From: Pseudomonadota bacterium
Lineage (GTDB): Bacteria > Pseudomonadota > Gammaproteobacteria > Steroidobacterales > Steroidobacteraceae
DNA length: 13,557 nt
Assembly (NCBI GenBank): GCA_023457495.1
Contig: JAEWLQ010000070.1
Span: 1 to 13,557 of the forward strand
Direction: 5' to 3'
Program-made: the position numbers and the translations under genes
Notes under the pieces: model-generated
Seen by the model: only the letters and a program-made list of their open reading frames with translations
Databases searched by the model: none
Told to the model about the DNA's origin: nothing
In this document: positions 1-6,571 of the stretch, one piece after another
Layout of the letters: each line of letters starts with the position of its first letter
Numbering within the stretch: position 1 is the first letter of the stretch

Positions 1-42
1 CCCATTCTTCGGCGGCCGGGGCGCCTTCGGGGGCGGCTGCAT
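1..42 (-). CDS. Possible 5' end of an unidentified gene (partial, runs off the left edge)
   Basis: On the minus strand an ATG at 42-40 opens a frame that stays open to the edge and would begin MQPPPKAPRPPKNG. It starts 14 bases after the stop codon of the SDR gene at 57, in the same direction, with a purine-rich AGCGGA stretch between them that could serve as a weak ribosome binding site. Fourteen proline-rich codons are too few to recognise a family. It could equally be non-coding sequence downstream of the SDR gene. Confidence 0.25.
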   Translation of the reverse strand, partial: MQPPPKAPRPPKNG

Positions 43-56
43 CGCGATGATCCGCT

Positions 57-980
57 TCACACGCCGCGGGATATCCGCGGCTTTCCCGTGAGATCGCGCA
101 ACGCGTCCTCGGGAGTGAGACAGGAATAGTCGAACTTCGCCTCGAGCAATCTGCGCGGTGCGACGCGCTGACTGCTGAGCAGCAGCTCCGCCATCTCCCC
201 GAGCCCGAATCTCAAGCATCTCGCAGGCACTCGCAGCCACAGCGGACGATGCAGCGCACGCGTCAGCGCGCGTTGGAAGTCGCGCTGGCGCACCGGCTCG
301 GGCGCGACCGTATTGACGGCGCCGCGCATCGACTCGTCGTCGAGCGCAGTTTCGATGACGCGCACGAGATCGCCGATGTGGATCCATGACATCCACTGTC
401 TGCCATTGCCGAGGACGGCCGCGCCGCCGAGCTTCGCCGCCAATGCGAAACGCGGATAGATGCCGCCATCGCGCCCGAACACGAGACCGAAGCGCAGGTT
501 CACGGCGCGCATGCCCTGCGACTCGGCGGCATTCGCCGCGATCTCGCGCGCCACGCAGAGCTGCGACTGGAAGCCGTCCTGTGGCGGTGAATCCTCGGTG
601 AGCCAATCCTCGCCGCCCGATCCATAGAATCCAATCGCGCTCGCGCTCACGACGGCGCGCGGCGGTTCTGCGCGCGTCGCGGACCATTCGAGCAGGGCCT
701 GCGTCGGTTTCACCCGGCTGTCGATCAGCAGTTTCCGCCGGGCGCGGGTCCACGGCGGACCAACCACGGGCGCGCCGGCGAGGTTCACGATGCCGTGAAT
801 CGGCGCGTCAGCCGGGATCTGCGCGAGATCGCCGACGACGTTCACGTCGAGCAATTGGCGCGCCTTCGCGACGTCGCGGGCCCAGATCCAGACCGTGTCG
901 CCCCGGGCGCGCAATGCGCGCACGACGTGCGGGCCGATGAAGCCCGTCGCGCCGGTGATCAGGATTGCGCGTTCACTCAT
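57..980 (-). CDS. TIGR01777-family SDR epimerase (YfcH/SDR39U1-like)
   Basis: A 307-residue NAD(P)-binding protein of the extended/atypical short-chain dehydrogenase family. The N-terminus carries the Rossmann dinucleotide motif GATGFIG at residues 9-15, followed by NLAGAPV near residue 66 and SASAIGFYG near residue 112, which is typical of the TIGR01777 group. The C-terminal third matches the DUF1731 tail found in these proteins (the LLSSQRVAPRRLLEAKF stretch). Length is normal for the family (about 300). The physiological substrate of the family is not established; it is a presumed cytoplasmic nucleotide-sugar or small-molecule epimerase/reductase. The start is well supported: the ATG overlaps the TGA of the upstream frame as ATGA, and a full GGAGG lies at 989-985, four bases before the ATG. 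It is thus translationally coupled to the DUF4166-like remnant, and no separate promoter is obvious. Confidence 0.93.
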   Translation of the reverse strand: MSERAILITGATGFIGPHVVRALRARGDTVWIWARDVAKARQLLDVNVVGDLAQIPADAPIHGIVNLAGAPVVGPPWTRARRKLLIDSRVKPTQALLEWSATRAEPPRAVVSASAIGFYGSGGEDWLTEDSPPQDGFQSQLCVAREIAANAAESQGMRAVNLRFGLVFGRDGGIYPRFALAAKLGGAAVLGNGRQWMSWIHIGDLVRVIETALDDESMRGAVNTVAPEPVRQRDFQRALTRALHRPLWLRVPARCLRFGLGEMAELLLSSQRVAPRRLLEAKFDYSCLTPEDALRDLTGKPRISRGV

Positions 981-1222
981 GATTCCTCCGTGGCGCAGAA
1001 GCGTCCGGTCTGGAAGAACATTTCGCCGAACAGCGCATGCATGACGGACATCGTGAAACGGAACCAGCCGTGACCGAGATGGACGTACTCGACGTGCGTG
1101 ACGCCCGGGGAGAATACGCCGGGCAGCCGCAGCGGGATAGCTACTTGATGCGCAATCCGCCAGCCGGCTTGACCTGCCACCGCGCGCGGGTGTACTAATT
1201 GCTTAATTAACAAATTAGGCAA
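977..1222 (-). pseudogene. C-terminal remnant of a DUF4166-like protein
   Basis: Only about 80 codons are open, bounded upstream by a stop at 1225-1223; the sole start at the 5' end is a TTG inside the ArsR operator, so it is not convincing. From about residue 21 (GWRIAHQ) to the end (HGWFRFTMSVMHALFGEMFF, then QTGRF) the sequence resembles the C-terminal part of DUF4166 proteins as I remember them; those are about 200 residues long. This match is from memory, not a search. The frame ends in an ATGA overlap with the SDR gene, which is normal for a real operon gene, so the 3' end looks genuine while the 5' two thirds are missing. The break falls where the ArsR promoter begins (about 1169). Alternatives: a short functional protein, or a chance open frame. 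Confidence 0.5.
1169..1196 (+). promoter_or_regulatory. Predicted sigma70-type promoter of the ArsR operon
   Basis: TTGACC at 1169-1174 (five of six to the -35 consensus) and TGTACT at 1191-1196 (four of six to -10) are separated by 16 bases. Transcription would begin near 1203, inside the palindrome at 1198-1223 and about 27 bases before the ATG at 1230. The surrounding 1193-1223 stretch is markedly AT-rich compared with its neighbourhood. This is a prediction by eye. Confidence 0.5.
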
Positions 1223-1223
1223 T
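1198..1223 (+). promoter_or_regulatory. Inverted-repeat operator, probably bound by the downstream ArsR protein
   Basis: ATTGCTTAATT (1198-1208) and AATTAGGCAAT (1213-1223) form an imperfect inverted repeat (10 of 11 bases complementary) around a 4-base AACA centre. It overlaps the expected transcription start and ends six bases before the regulator's ATG. ArsR/SmtB dimers classically bind AT-rich imperfect palindromes at or just after their own promoter, so autorepression is the natural reading. The binding itself is inferred. Confidence 0.62.
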
Positions 1224-1229
1224 CATCGA

Positions 1230-1556
1230 ATGCAGCTCGATCGCATCTTCGAAGCACTGGCCTCGCGGCCGCGCCGCGAAATCCTCGCCTATCTTTCGAA
1301 GGCCGAGCTCACCACCACCGAGCTGGCCGAACGCTTTTCGATGAGCACACCCGCGATCTCGCGGCATCTCTCCGTTCTCGAGAACGCCGGCCTGGTCCGC
1401 GGCGAGCGGCAGGGGCAGCGGGTGCTGTATTCACTCGTGCCGGACAACCTGGTGAATACACTCACCGGGTTCGCCTTCGAGGTGTGCCCGGTGGGCGGGC
1501 CGCTCAAGCGCGAATCGCGCGCTCTCGCGAAGCGTCGCAAGGCGAAGGCCACCTGA
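1230..1556 (+). CDS. ArsR/SmtB-family transcriptional regulator (metal-site-less, SdpR-like)
   Basis: A 108-residue winged-helix repressor. Residues 1-20 are the dimerisation/N-terminal helix (RIFEALASRPRREILAYL), residues 28-52 the helix-turn-helix (TTTELAERFSMSTPAISRHL) and residues 53-70 the wing (LVRGERQGQRVLYSL). The ELCVCDL metal-binding signature of ArsR proteins is absent; the only cysteine is C86 in a C-terminal FEVCPVGGPLK tail, so metal sensing of the classic kind is unlikely. Small arginine/lysine-rich C-terminus. The gene lies two bases before the desaturase gene and directly behind a palindrome, so it probably represses itself and the two genes behind it. The inducing signal is unknown. 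Confidence 0.92.
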   Translation: MQLDRIFEALASRPRREILAYLSKAELTTTELAERFSMSTPAISRHLSVLENAGLVRGERQGQRVLYSLVPDNLVNTLTGFAFEVCPVGGPLKRESRALAKRRKAKAT

Positions 1557-1558
1557 AC

Positions 1559-2545
1559 ATGGCCGGCGCACACGAATTGCCAGCGAGCCTGTCGCGGCAC
1601 CGGGTGCGCCACCACGACATCGAACAGGCCTGCGAAGGCGAGGTCGTGTTCTCGCCGGTGAAAGGCGCGTGGTTCCTCGGGATGGCCGTGGCCGCGCTCG
1701 TTGGCGGCGCGCTGACCTTCACTCCCGCCGCGCTCGCGCTTTACGTCGCGAGCACCGCCATCGTGCTGCTCTTCGGCCACTCGCTCGGCAGTCACCGCAA
1801 GCTGATCCACGACAGCTTCCAGTGTCCGCGCTGGGTGGAGTACGCGCTCGTGTACCTCGGTGTTCAGGTCGGGCTCGCGGGACCGCTCGGGCTGCTGCGC
1901 CAGCACGAGCTGCGCGACTACGCGCAGCGACTGCCGGTCTGCCACGACTATCTACGGCACGGATCCGGTTTCCTCAAAGACGCCTGGTGGCAGCTCGTGT
2001 GCGATCTGCGCCTGCGCAACGAGCCGGTGTTGCTCATCGAACCGCGCATCGCGCAGGACCGCTTCTACCGTTTCCTCGAGCGCACGTGGATGTGGCAGCA
2101 CCTGCCCTGGGCGGTGCTGTTCTACGCCTGGGGCGGCTGGAGTTTCGTCTTCTGGGGCGTTTGCGCGCGTGTGACCACGGGGGTGTTCGGTCACTGGATC
2201 ATCGGCTTCCTTGCGCACAACCACGGCGACATGCAGCACGTGGTCGACGGCGCAGCCGTGCAGGGACGCAACGTGCGTCTCACCTCGCTGCTCACGATGG
2301 GCGAATGCTGGCACAACAATCACCATGCCTTTCCGGGCTCGGCGCGCCTCGGACTTCATCCGGGCGAGTGGGACCCGGGGTGGTGGGCGTTGCTCGCGAT
2401 GCGTCGCGCGGGTCTGGCCTGGGGATTCAGATTGCCTGCCGATCTCGCGCCGCGCCCGGAGCTGCGAGCGCTCGCGGATTCACCGAAAGAAATCTGCCCG
2501 CGCAAGCTGTGCCGCTTTTGCCCCGCGCGAGCTTCGACCGCATGA
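1559..2545 (+). CDS. Fatty-acid-desaturase-family membrane di-iron protein
   Basis: A 328-residue integral membrane protein of the fatty acid desaturase superfamily. ATG 1559 is chosen because it lies two bases after the ArsR stop, with AAGG ten bases upstream. Hydrophobic segments lie around residues 36-75 and 185-218. Histidine clusters: H74, H79 and H84 in GHSLGSHRKLIHDSF (first box), H212 and H220/H222 in FGHWIIGFLAHNHGD, and the canonical third box HNNHH at 252-256. The usual second box HRxHH is replaced by QHELRDYAQ (H116) followed by CHDY (H129). Family members insert double bonds into acyl chains using oxygen and electrons from ferredoxin or cytochrome b5-like donors; with the altered box, substrate and even reaction type are uncertain. 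The 3' end overlaps the next gene as ATGA, so the two are translationally coupled. Confidence 0.83.
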   Translation: MAGAHELPASLSRHRVRHHDIEQACEGEVVFSPVKGAWFLGMAVAALVGGALTFTPAALALYVASTAIVLLFGHSLGSHRKLIHDSFQCPRWVEYALVYLGVQVGLAGPLGLLRQHELRDYAQRLPVCHDYLRHGSGFLKDAWWQLVCDLRLRNEPVLLIEPRIAQDRFYRFLERTWMWQHLPWAVLFYAWGGWSFVFWGVCARVTTGVFGHWIIGFLAHNHGDMQHVVDGAAVQGRNVRLTSLLTMGECWHNNHHAFPGSARLGLHPGEWDPGWWALLAMRRAGLAWGFRLPADLAPRPELRALADSPKEICPRKLCRFCPARASTA

Positions 2546-3560
2546 GCAATCCCTACACCTCGCCCAAGGACAGCGACGAACTGCGACAACAACTGCTGCG
2601 CGAACGCCGCATTCCGTTCAGCGCGGCTGGTACGCCGTGGGTTGCGGGGCTCTCGCCGGGCTCGCGTTACGCATCGTGTTCTGGGGACAACCCGCCGGCG
2701 CCTATTCAGCGATGTTGGCTTCCTTCCTGTACGGCTCTCCCATTCTCGTGGGGCTGGTGACCGTTTACGTCGCCGAGCGAACACAGCGGCGCAGCTGGAG
2801 CTACTACTTCACCGCGCCGATGATCGCGACCGTCCTGTACGTGATCGGCTCGTTGCTGCTGCTCATCGAGGGATGGATCTGCGCCATCATCATCATTCCG
2901 ATGTTCGCGTTGCTCGGCGGGCTCGCCGGATTGCTGATGGGCGCGATCTGCCGCGTCACCAACTGGCCGCGCTCCTCCGTCGTCGGATGCTTCGCGGCAT
3001 TGCCGCTGTTGCTGGGCGCCGTGGAGCACCGCATCCCGTCCGCATCGTTGGAGCGCGAGTACGAGAGCAGCGTGATCGTTGCCGCGTCGCCCGCGGCCGT
3101 CTGGCGCCAGCTCGTCGACACGCGTGACATCCAACCGCAGGAAGTCGACGACGCCTGGATGTACCGCATCGGTGTCCCGTTGCCGGAAGCGGGCGCCGGG
3201 GACGTGCGGGACGGCATGCATCTGCGCCACGTCACGATGGGCCGCGGTGTGCGGTTCGACCAGGTGGCGGTCGAATGGCGCGAGAACGAGCGCGTGACCT
3301 GGCGTTACCGCTTCTCCGAGAACTCGTTTCCGCCGGGCGCGCTGGACGATCACGTGCGCATCGGCGGCGAATATTTCGACCTGCGCGAGAGCACGTACTC
3401 GCTCGAGCCGGTGGCGGGTGGCACGCGGCTGTCGCTGCGCACGCGTTATCGCGTCAGCACGCACTTCAACTGGTATTCCGGCCGGGTCGCCGACTTCCTG
3501 ATCGCCGATTTTTCGGACGTGATCCTGCGGTTCTATTCGCGGCGCGCGGAAGCTTCGTAG
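2542..3560 (+). CDS. Multi-span membrane protein with C-terminal SRPBCC-like domain, apparent frameshift near 2620
   Basis: Starting at ATG 2542 (ATGA overlap with the desaturase) the frame gives MSNPYTSPKDSDELRQQL... RRIPF up to about 2619, then loses sense and stops at 2760. From 2622 the minus-one frame continues cleanly (RGWYAVGCGALAGLALRIVF) to the stop at 3560. About four to five membrane segments lie between 2637 and 3020, followed by a soluble part (3054-3550) opening with EYESSVIVAASPAAVWRQLV, typical of SRPBCC/polyketide-cyclase-like hydrophobic-ligand folds. One missing base between ttc (2617-2619) and cgc (2622) explains the break; there is no slippery heptamer. If the reading is real, an in-frame GTG at 2637 or ATG at 2712 could still give a shortened protein. 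Function unknown; its partner genes suggest a role with membrane lipids. The 3' end overlaps greB convergently by 28 bases. Confidence 0.72.
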
Positions 3561-4048
3561 CGGATGCCGACGATACACAGCACGCGCTCACCACCCGGCA
3601 GGCTCACCGTCACTTCATCATCGAGCGCCTTGCGCATGAGTGCGCGCGCCAGCGGCGCATCCATGCTGATGTACCCCGGCGCCTGGTCGAATTCGTCCGG
3701 GCCCACGATGCGATACGTCTGCCGGCCGCCGTCCACGTCTTCCAGCGTCACCCACGCGCCGAAGAACACGCGCTTGGGATCGCTGGGTGGTTTGTCCACG
3801 ACCGTCATGCCGTCGAGTCGCTTGCGCAGGAATCGCACGCGCCGGTCGATCTCGCGCAGCCGGCGTTTGCCGTAGGTGTATTCGGCATTCTCGGATCGGT
3901 CGCCCTGCGCCGCGGCTTCCGAGACGGCCTGCGTGACGCGCGGGCGCTCCACGCGCCACAACTGGTCCAGTTCCTGTTTGAGGCGCAATTCGCCCGCGGG
4001 CGTAATGAACTGCGATCCGGGCTTCTCTGAAGGTCGATAACGGCTCAC
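3533..4048 (-). CDS. greB: Transcription elongation factor GreB
   Basis: A 171-residue Gre factor that binds the RNA polymerase secondary channel and stimulates cleavage of backtracked RNA. The N-terminal coiled coil (about residues 17-82) carries the signature GDRSENAEYTYGKRRLREID; D50 and E53 are the acidic tip residues that coordinate the catalytic magnesium ion. The C-terminal FKBP-like domain (about 90-165) contains GAWVTLEDVDGG, YRIVGPDEFD and ISMDAPLARALMRKALDDEV. The long basic spacer RRLREIDRRVRFLRKRLD and the MSRYRPSEKP start point to GreB rather than GreA. GTG at 4048 is the start: it gives the conserved MSRYRP opening. There is no good Shine-Dalgarno, and a TATGAT box at 4061-4056 lies only seven bases before it. 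Tail-to-tail 28-base overlap with the SRPBCC gene. Confidence 0.95.
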   Translation of the reverse strand: MSRYRPSEKPGSQFITPAGELRLKQELDQLWRVERPRVTQAVSEAAAQGDRSENAEYTYGKRRLREIDRRVRFLRKRLDGMTVVDKPPSDPKRVFFGAWVTLEDVDGGRQTYRIVGPDEFDQAPGYISMDAPLARALMRKALDDEVTVSLPGGERVLCIVGIRYEASARRE

Positions 4049-4154
4049 GACTTAAATCATATGTGATGAAAGTCTCAATCGGGCCGTCCCGAGCCGCCGG
4101 GGTCTGTGCAGCGGCTCACAGCCGTCCTACGGGCCCCTCTCTACTCTGTGACCC

Positions 4155-4349
4155 ATGGCAGCCCGCTACTACACGCACTTCGTGACGAGCGCAGAGCCCG
4201 CTCATTCGAGCGAGTGGAGTGGAGTCATCGAGCTCACGCATCCGCTCGGCGAACGCAAGGATTCGAAGGAATTGCGCCGCTTGCTGGCCGCGAACTTCGA
4301 GATCGACGCCGAGGACATCAAGATTCTGCAGGTCGCGCGACTGCATTGA
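4155..4349 (+). CDS. Small protein of unknown function (64 aa)
   Basis: A short frame divergent from greB, beginning MAARYYTHFVTSAEPAHSSE and ending KILQVARLH. It has no signal peptide or membrane segment; the composition is that of a small soluble alpha/beta protein with an acidic-basic helix (DSKELRRLLAANFEIDAEDI). I do not recognise the family. Support for it being real: a rho-independent terminator 60 bases after the stop in the same direction, and a position where no other credible gene exists. Against: no Shine-Dalgarno before the ATG, and competing open frames on both strands. The start could be leaderless, as a TACTCT sequence sits seven bases before the ATG. Confidence 0.6.
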   Translation: MAARYYTHFVTSAEPAHSSEWSGVIELTHPLGERKDSKELRRLLAANFEIDAEDIKILQVARLH

Positions 4350-4409
4350 GTGACGAGGACGAGTATCCCCTAGCGGACTTCATATCCCTTCATCGAAAGT
4401 CCGCCTTCT

Positions 4410-4444
4410 AAGGCCCCAAGCTTCAAAAGCTCGGGGCTTTTTTT
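4410..4444 (+). terminator. Rho-independent terminator after the small gene
   Basis: GCCCC (4413-4417) pairs with GGGGC (4433-4437) and AGCTT (4419-4423) with AAGCT (4427-4431) around one A/C mismatch, giving an 11-position stem with a 3-base CAA loop. Seven T residues (4438-4444) follow directly. It is oriented to end plus-strand transcripts and isolates the peptidase operon that follows. Confidence 0.88.
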
Positions 4445-4449
4445 ATACT
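4422..4449 (+). promoter_or_regulatory. Possible promoter of the M13 peptidase operon
   Basis: TATACT at 4444-4449 matches the -10 consensus in five of six positions. TTCAAA at 4422-4427 is a weak -35 at 16 bases' spacing, lying in the right side of the terminator hairpin. Transcription would start near 4456, about 24 bases before the ATG at 4480. The -10 is reasonable, the -35 poor. Confidence 0.4.
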
Positions 4450-4479
4450 CGGGCCATCGACCATATTCCCGGGAATCCC

Positions 4480-6540
4480 ATGTCCAACCGTCTTGCCGTC
4501 GCCGCGCTCGCGGCGGTGCTCACCGCCTGCGCCGGCCAGTCTGCGAAGACCCGCGTCGAAGCACCACCAGCCGTCGCGCCCGCGCCGCCGCCGAAGTCGG
4601 GGCTCGATCTCGCCGGTTTCGATCGAAGCGTGCGCCCGCAGGATGACCTGTACCGCTTCGCCGGTGGCGCCTGGCTCGCGAACACGCCGATTCCGGCCGA
4701 TCGCTCGAACTACGGCTCCTTCGCCATTCGCGACGACGAGGCGCGCGAGGAAGTGCGCCAGCTCATCACGAGCGCCGCGGCCCAACCGGGCCGCGCGCCG
4801 GGCTCCGCCGCGCAGAAGGTGGGTGACTACTACAACGCGTTCATGGACACGGCGCGCGTCGAAAGTCTCGGCCTCGCGCCGTTGCACGAGGAGTTGCGGC
4901 GCATCGATACCCTCGCCACGCCGCGCGACGTCGCGCGTTACATCGGACATTCGCAGCGGGTCGGCGTCGCGCAGCCGATCGCGTGGTACTCGGGGCCGGA
5001 CAGCGGCAACTCCAGCGTCTACCTGGGCACGTTGTACCAGTCGGGCCTCACGATGCCCGACCGCGACTACTATCTGAACCCGGACGAGAAATACACGCGT
5101 TTCCGCGCGCGTTTCGCGGAGTACGCGGAGAAGTTGCTGGCGCTCTCGGGCGAGCGCAACGCGCGCTCCGCCGCGGCGCGCATCGCCGCGCTCGAAACGC
5201 GGATCGCGAACGACCAGTGGACCCAGGTCGCGCTGCGCGATCCGGTGAAGAACTACAACCCGATGTCCCTGCCGGATTACCAGAAGCTCGCCCCGGGGTT
5301 CGACTGGCTGGCGTTCTTCGAAGGCATGGGCGCGCCCGCGCAGCGGCTCGACGTGAGCCAGCCGTCCTTCATCAAGGGCATCGCGCAACTGGTGAGAACG
5401 GTGCCCGTCGCCGACTGGCGCGTGTATTTCAAGTTCAAGCTGCTCGACGCGTACGCGCCGTACCTGCCCGCTCCGTACACGGATCTGCAATTCGATTTCC
5501 GCCAGCGCACGCTGAACGGCGTCGCCGAACAACAGCCGCGCTGGCGGCGCGCGGTCGACTCGATGGACGCGAACATCGGCGAGCTCATCGGGCAGATGTA
5601 CGTCGAAGCGCATTTCGGCGCCGACGCCAAGCGGCGCATGCTCGACCTCGTGGGCAATCTGCTGATCGCCTTCGACATGTCGATCGACGAACTCGACTGG
5701 ATGAGCGCGGCGACGCGTGCCGAGGCCAAGAAGAAGCTCTCGAAGATCACCGTGAAAGTCGGCTATCCCGACAAGTGGCGCGACTACTCGCCGCTCGCGA
5801 TCCGTGGCGACGATCTCGTCGGCAACGTGCTGCGTGCGAAGCAGTTCGAGAATCAGCGCCAGGTCGCCCGCACCGGCGGTCCGGTGGACAAGGGCGAATG
5901 GCTCATGACACCGCAGACCGTCAACGCGTACTACAACCCGACGACCAACGAGATCACCTTTCCCGCCGCGATCCTGCGCCCGCCGTTCTTCGATCCGACC
6001 GCGGATGACGCGGTGAACTACGGCGCGATCGGTTCGATCATCGGCCACGAGATCAGCCACGGTTTCGACGACTCGGGCCGCCAGTTCGACGGCGATGGCA
6101 ACCTGCGCGACTGGTGGACGGCCGAGGACGGCGAGAAATTCAAACTACGCGCCGGCGTGCTGGTGAAGCAGTTCGACTCCTACTCCGTGCTCGACAACCG
6201 GCGCGTCGACGGCAAGCTCACGCTCGGGGAGAACATCGGGGACTTGTCCGGCATGGAAGTCGCGCTCAAGGCCTACAGGCTCTCGCTGGCCGGCCAGGCG
6301 GCGCCGGAGCTCGACGGGTTCACGGGCGACCAGCGTTTCTTCCTCGGATGGGCGCAGGTGTGGCGGCGCAAGTTCCGCGACGAGGAGCTGCTCAAGCGCC
6401 TGGTGACCGATCCGCACAGCCCGAGCGAGTTTCGTACGAATGGTCCGGCAAGCAATATCGGCGCCTTTTACGACGCCTTCGGCGTGAAGCCGGGGGACCG
6501 CATGTACCGGCCTCCGACCGAGCGTGTCAAAATCTGGTAG
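4480..6540 (+). CDS. M13-family (neprilysin/PepO-like) zinc metallopeptidase lipoprotein
   Basis: A 686-residue exported peptidase of the neprilysin family, which cleaves small peptides on the N-side of hydrophobic residues. The N-terminus is a lipoprotein signal with lipobox LTAC (C17), followed by an Ala/Pro linker, so the enzyme is expected to be tethered in the periplasm or outer membrane. The N-terminal M13 domain begins with DLAGFDRSVRPQDDLYRFAGG. The catalytic domain contains NAYYNP (substrate main-chain contact), the zinc motif HEISH (H523, E524, H527) and the third ligand E584 in ENIGDLSG with D588. The C-terminus ends in a conserved aromatic residue (VKIW). Length is normal for the family. 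It lies 31 bases before lemA and is probably cotranscribed with it and the TPM genes. Confidence 0.95.
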   Translation: MSNRLAVAALAAVLTACAGQSAKTRVEAPPAVAPAPPPKSGLDLAGFDRSVRPQDDLYRFAGGAWLANTPIPADRSNYGSFAIRDDEAREEVRQLITSAAAQPGRAPGSAAQKVGDYYNAFMDTARVESLGLAPLHEELRRIDTLATPRDVARYIGHSQRVGVAQPIAWYSGPDSGNSSVYLGTLYQSGLTMPDRDYYLNPDEKYTRFRARFAEYAEKLLALSGERNARSAAARIAALETRIANDQWTQVALRDPVKNYNPMSLPDYQKLAPGFDWLAFFEGMGAPAQRLDVSQPSFIKGIAQLVRTVPVADWRVYFKFKLLDAYAPYLPAPYTDLQFDFRQRTLNGVAEQQPRWRRAVDSMDANIGELIGQMYVEAHFGADAKRRMLDLVGNLLIAFDMSIDELDWMSAATRAEAKKKLSKITVKVGYPDKWRDYSPLAIRGDDLVGNVLRAKQFENQRQVARTGGPVDKGEWLMTPQTVNAYYNPTTNEITFPAAILRPPFFDPTADDAVNYGAIGSIIGHEISHGFDDSGRQFDGDGNLRDWWTAEDGEKFKLRAGVLVKQFDSYSVLDNRRVDGKLTLGENIGDLSGMEVALKAYRLSLAGQAAPELDGFTGDQRFFLGWAQVWRRKFRDEELLKRLVTDPHSPSEFRTNGPASNIGAFYDAFGVKPGDRMYRPPTERVKIW

Positions 6541-6571
6541 CGCTCGCTGCCACCCTCGCGCGGAGAATCCA

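Noticed and set aside
2542..2760. A separate 72-residue gene starting MSNPYTSPKD
   Set aside because: Its second half has no protein-like character, while the minus-one frame there encodes a proper membrane segment, so it is better read as the N-terminus of the frameshifted gene.
3560..3600. A bidirectional terminator between the convergent SRPBCC and greB genes
   Set aside because: The coding regions overlap by 28 bases and I find no hairpin followed by a T-tract.
4423..6060. A 545-codon minus-strand open frame opposite the M13 peptidase
   Set aside because: Same antisense pattern; it starts within the catalytic region of the peptidase and runs across the terminator, with no recognisable domain.
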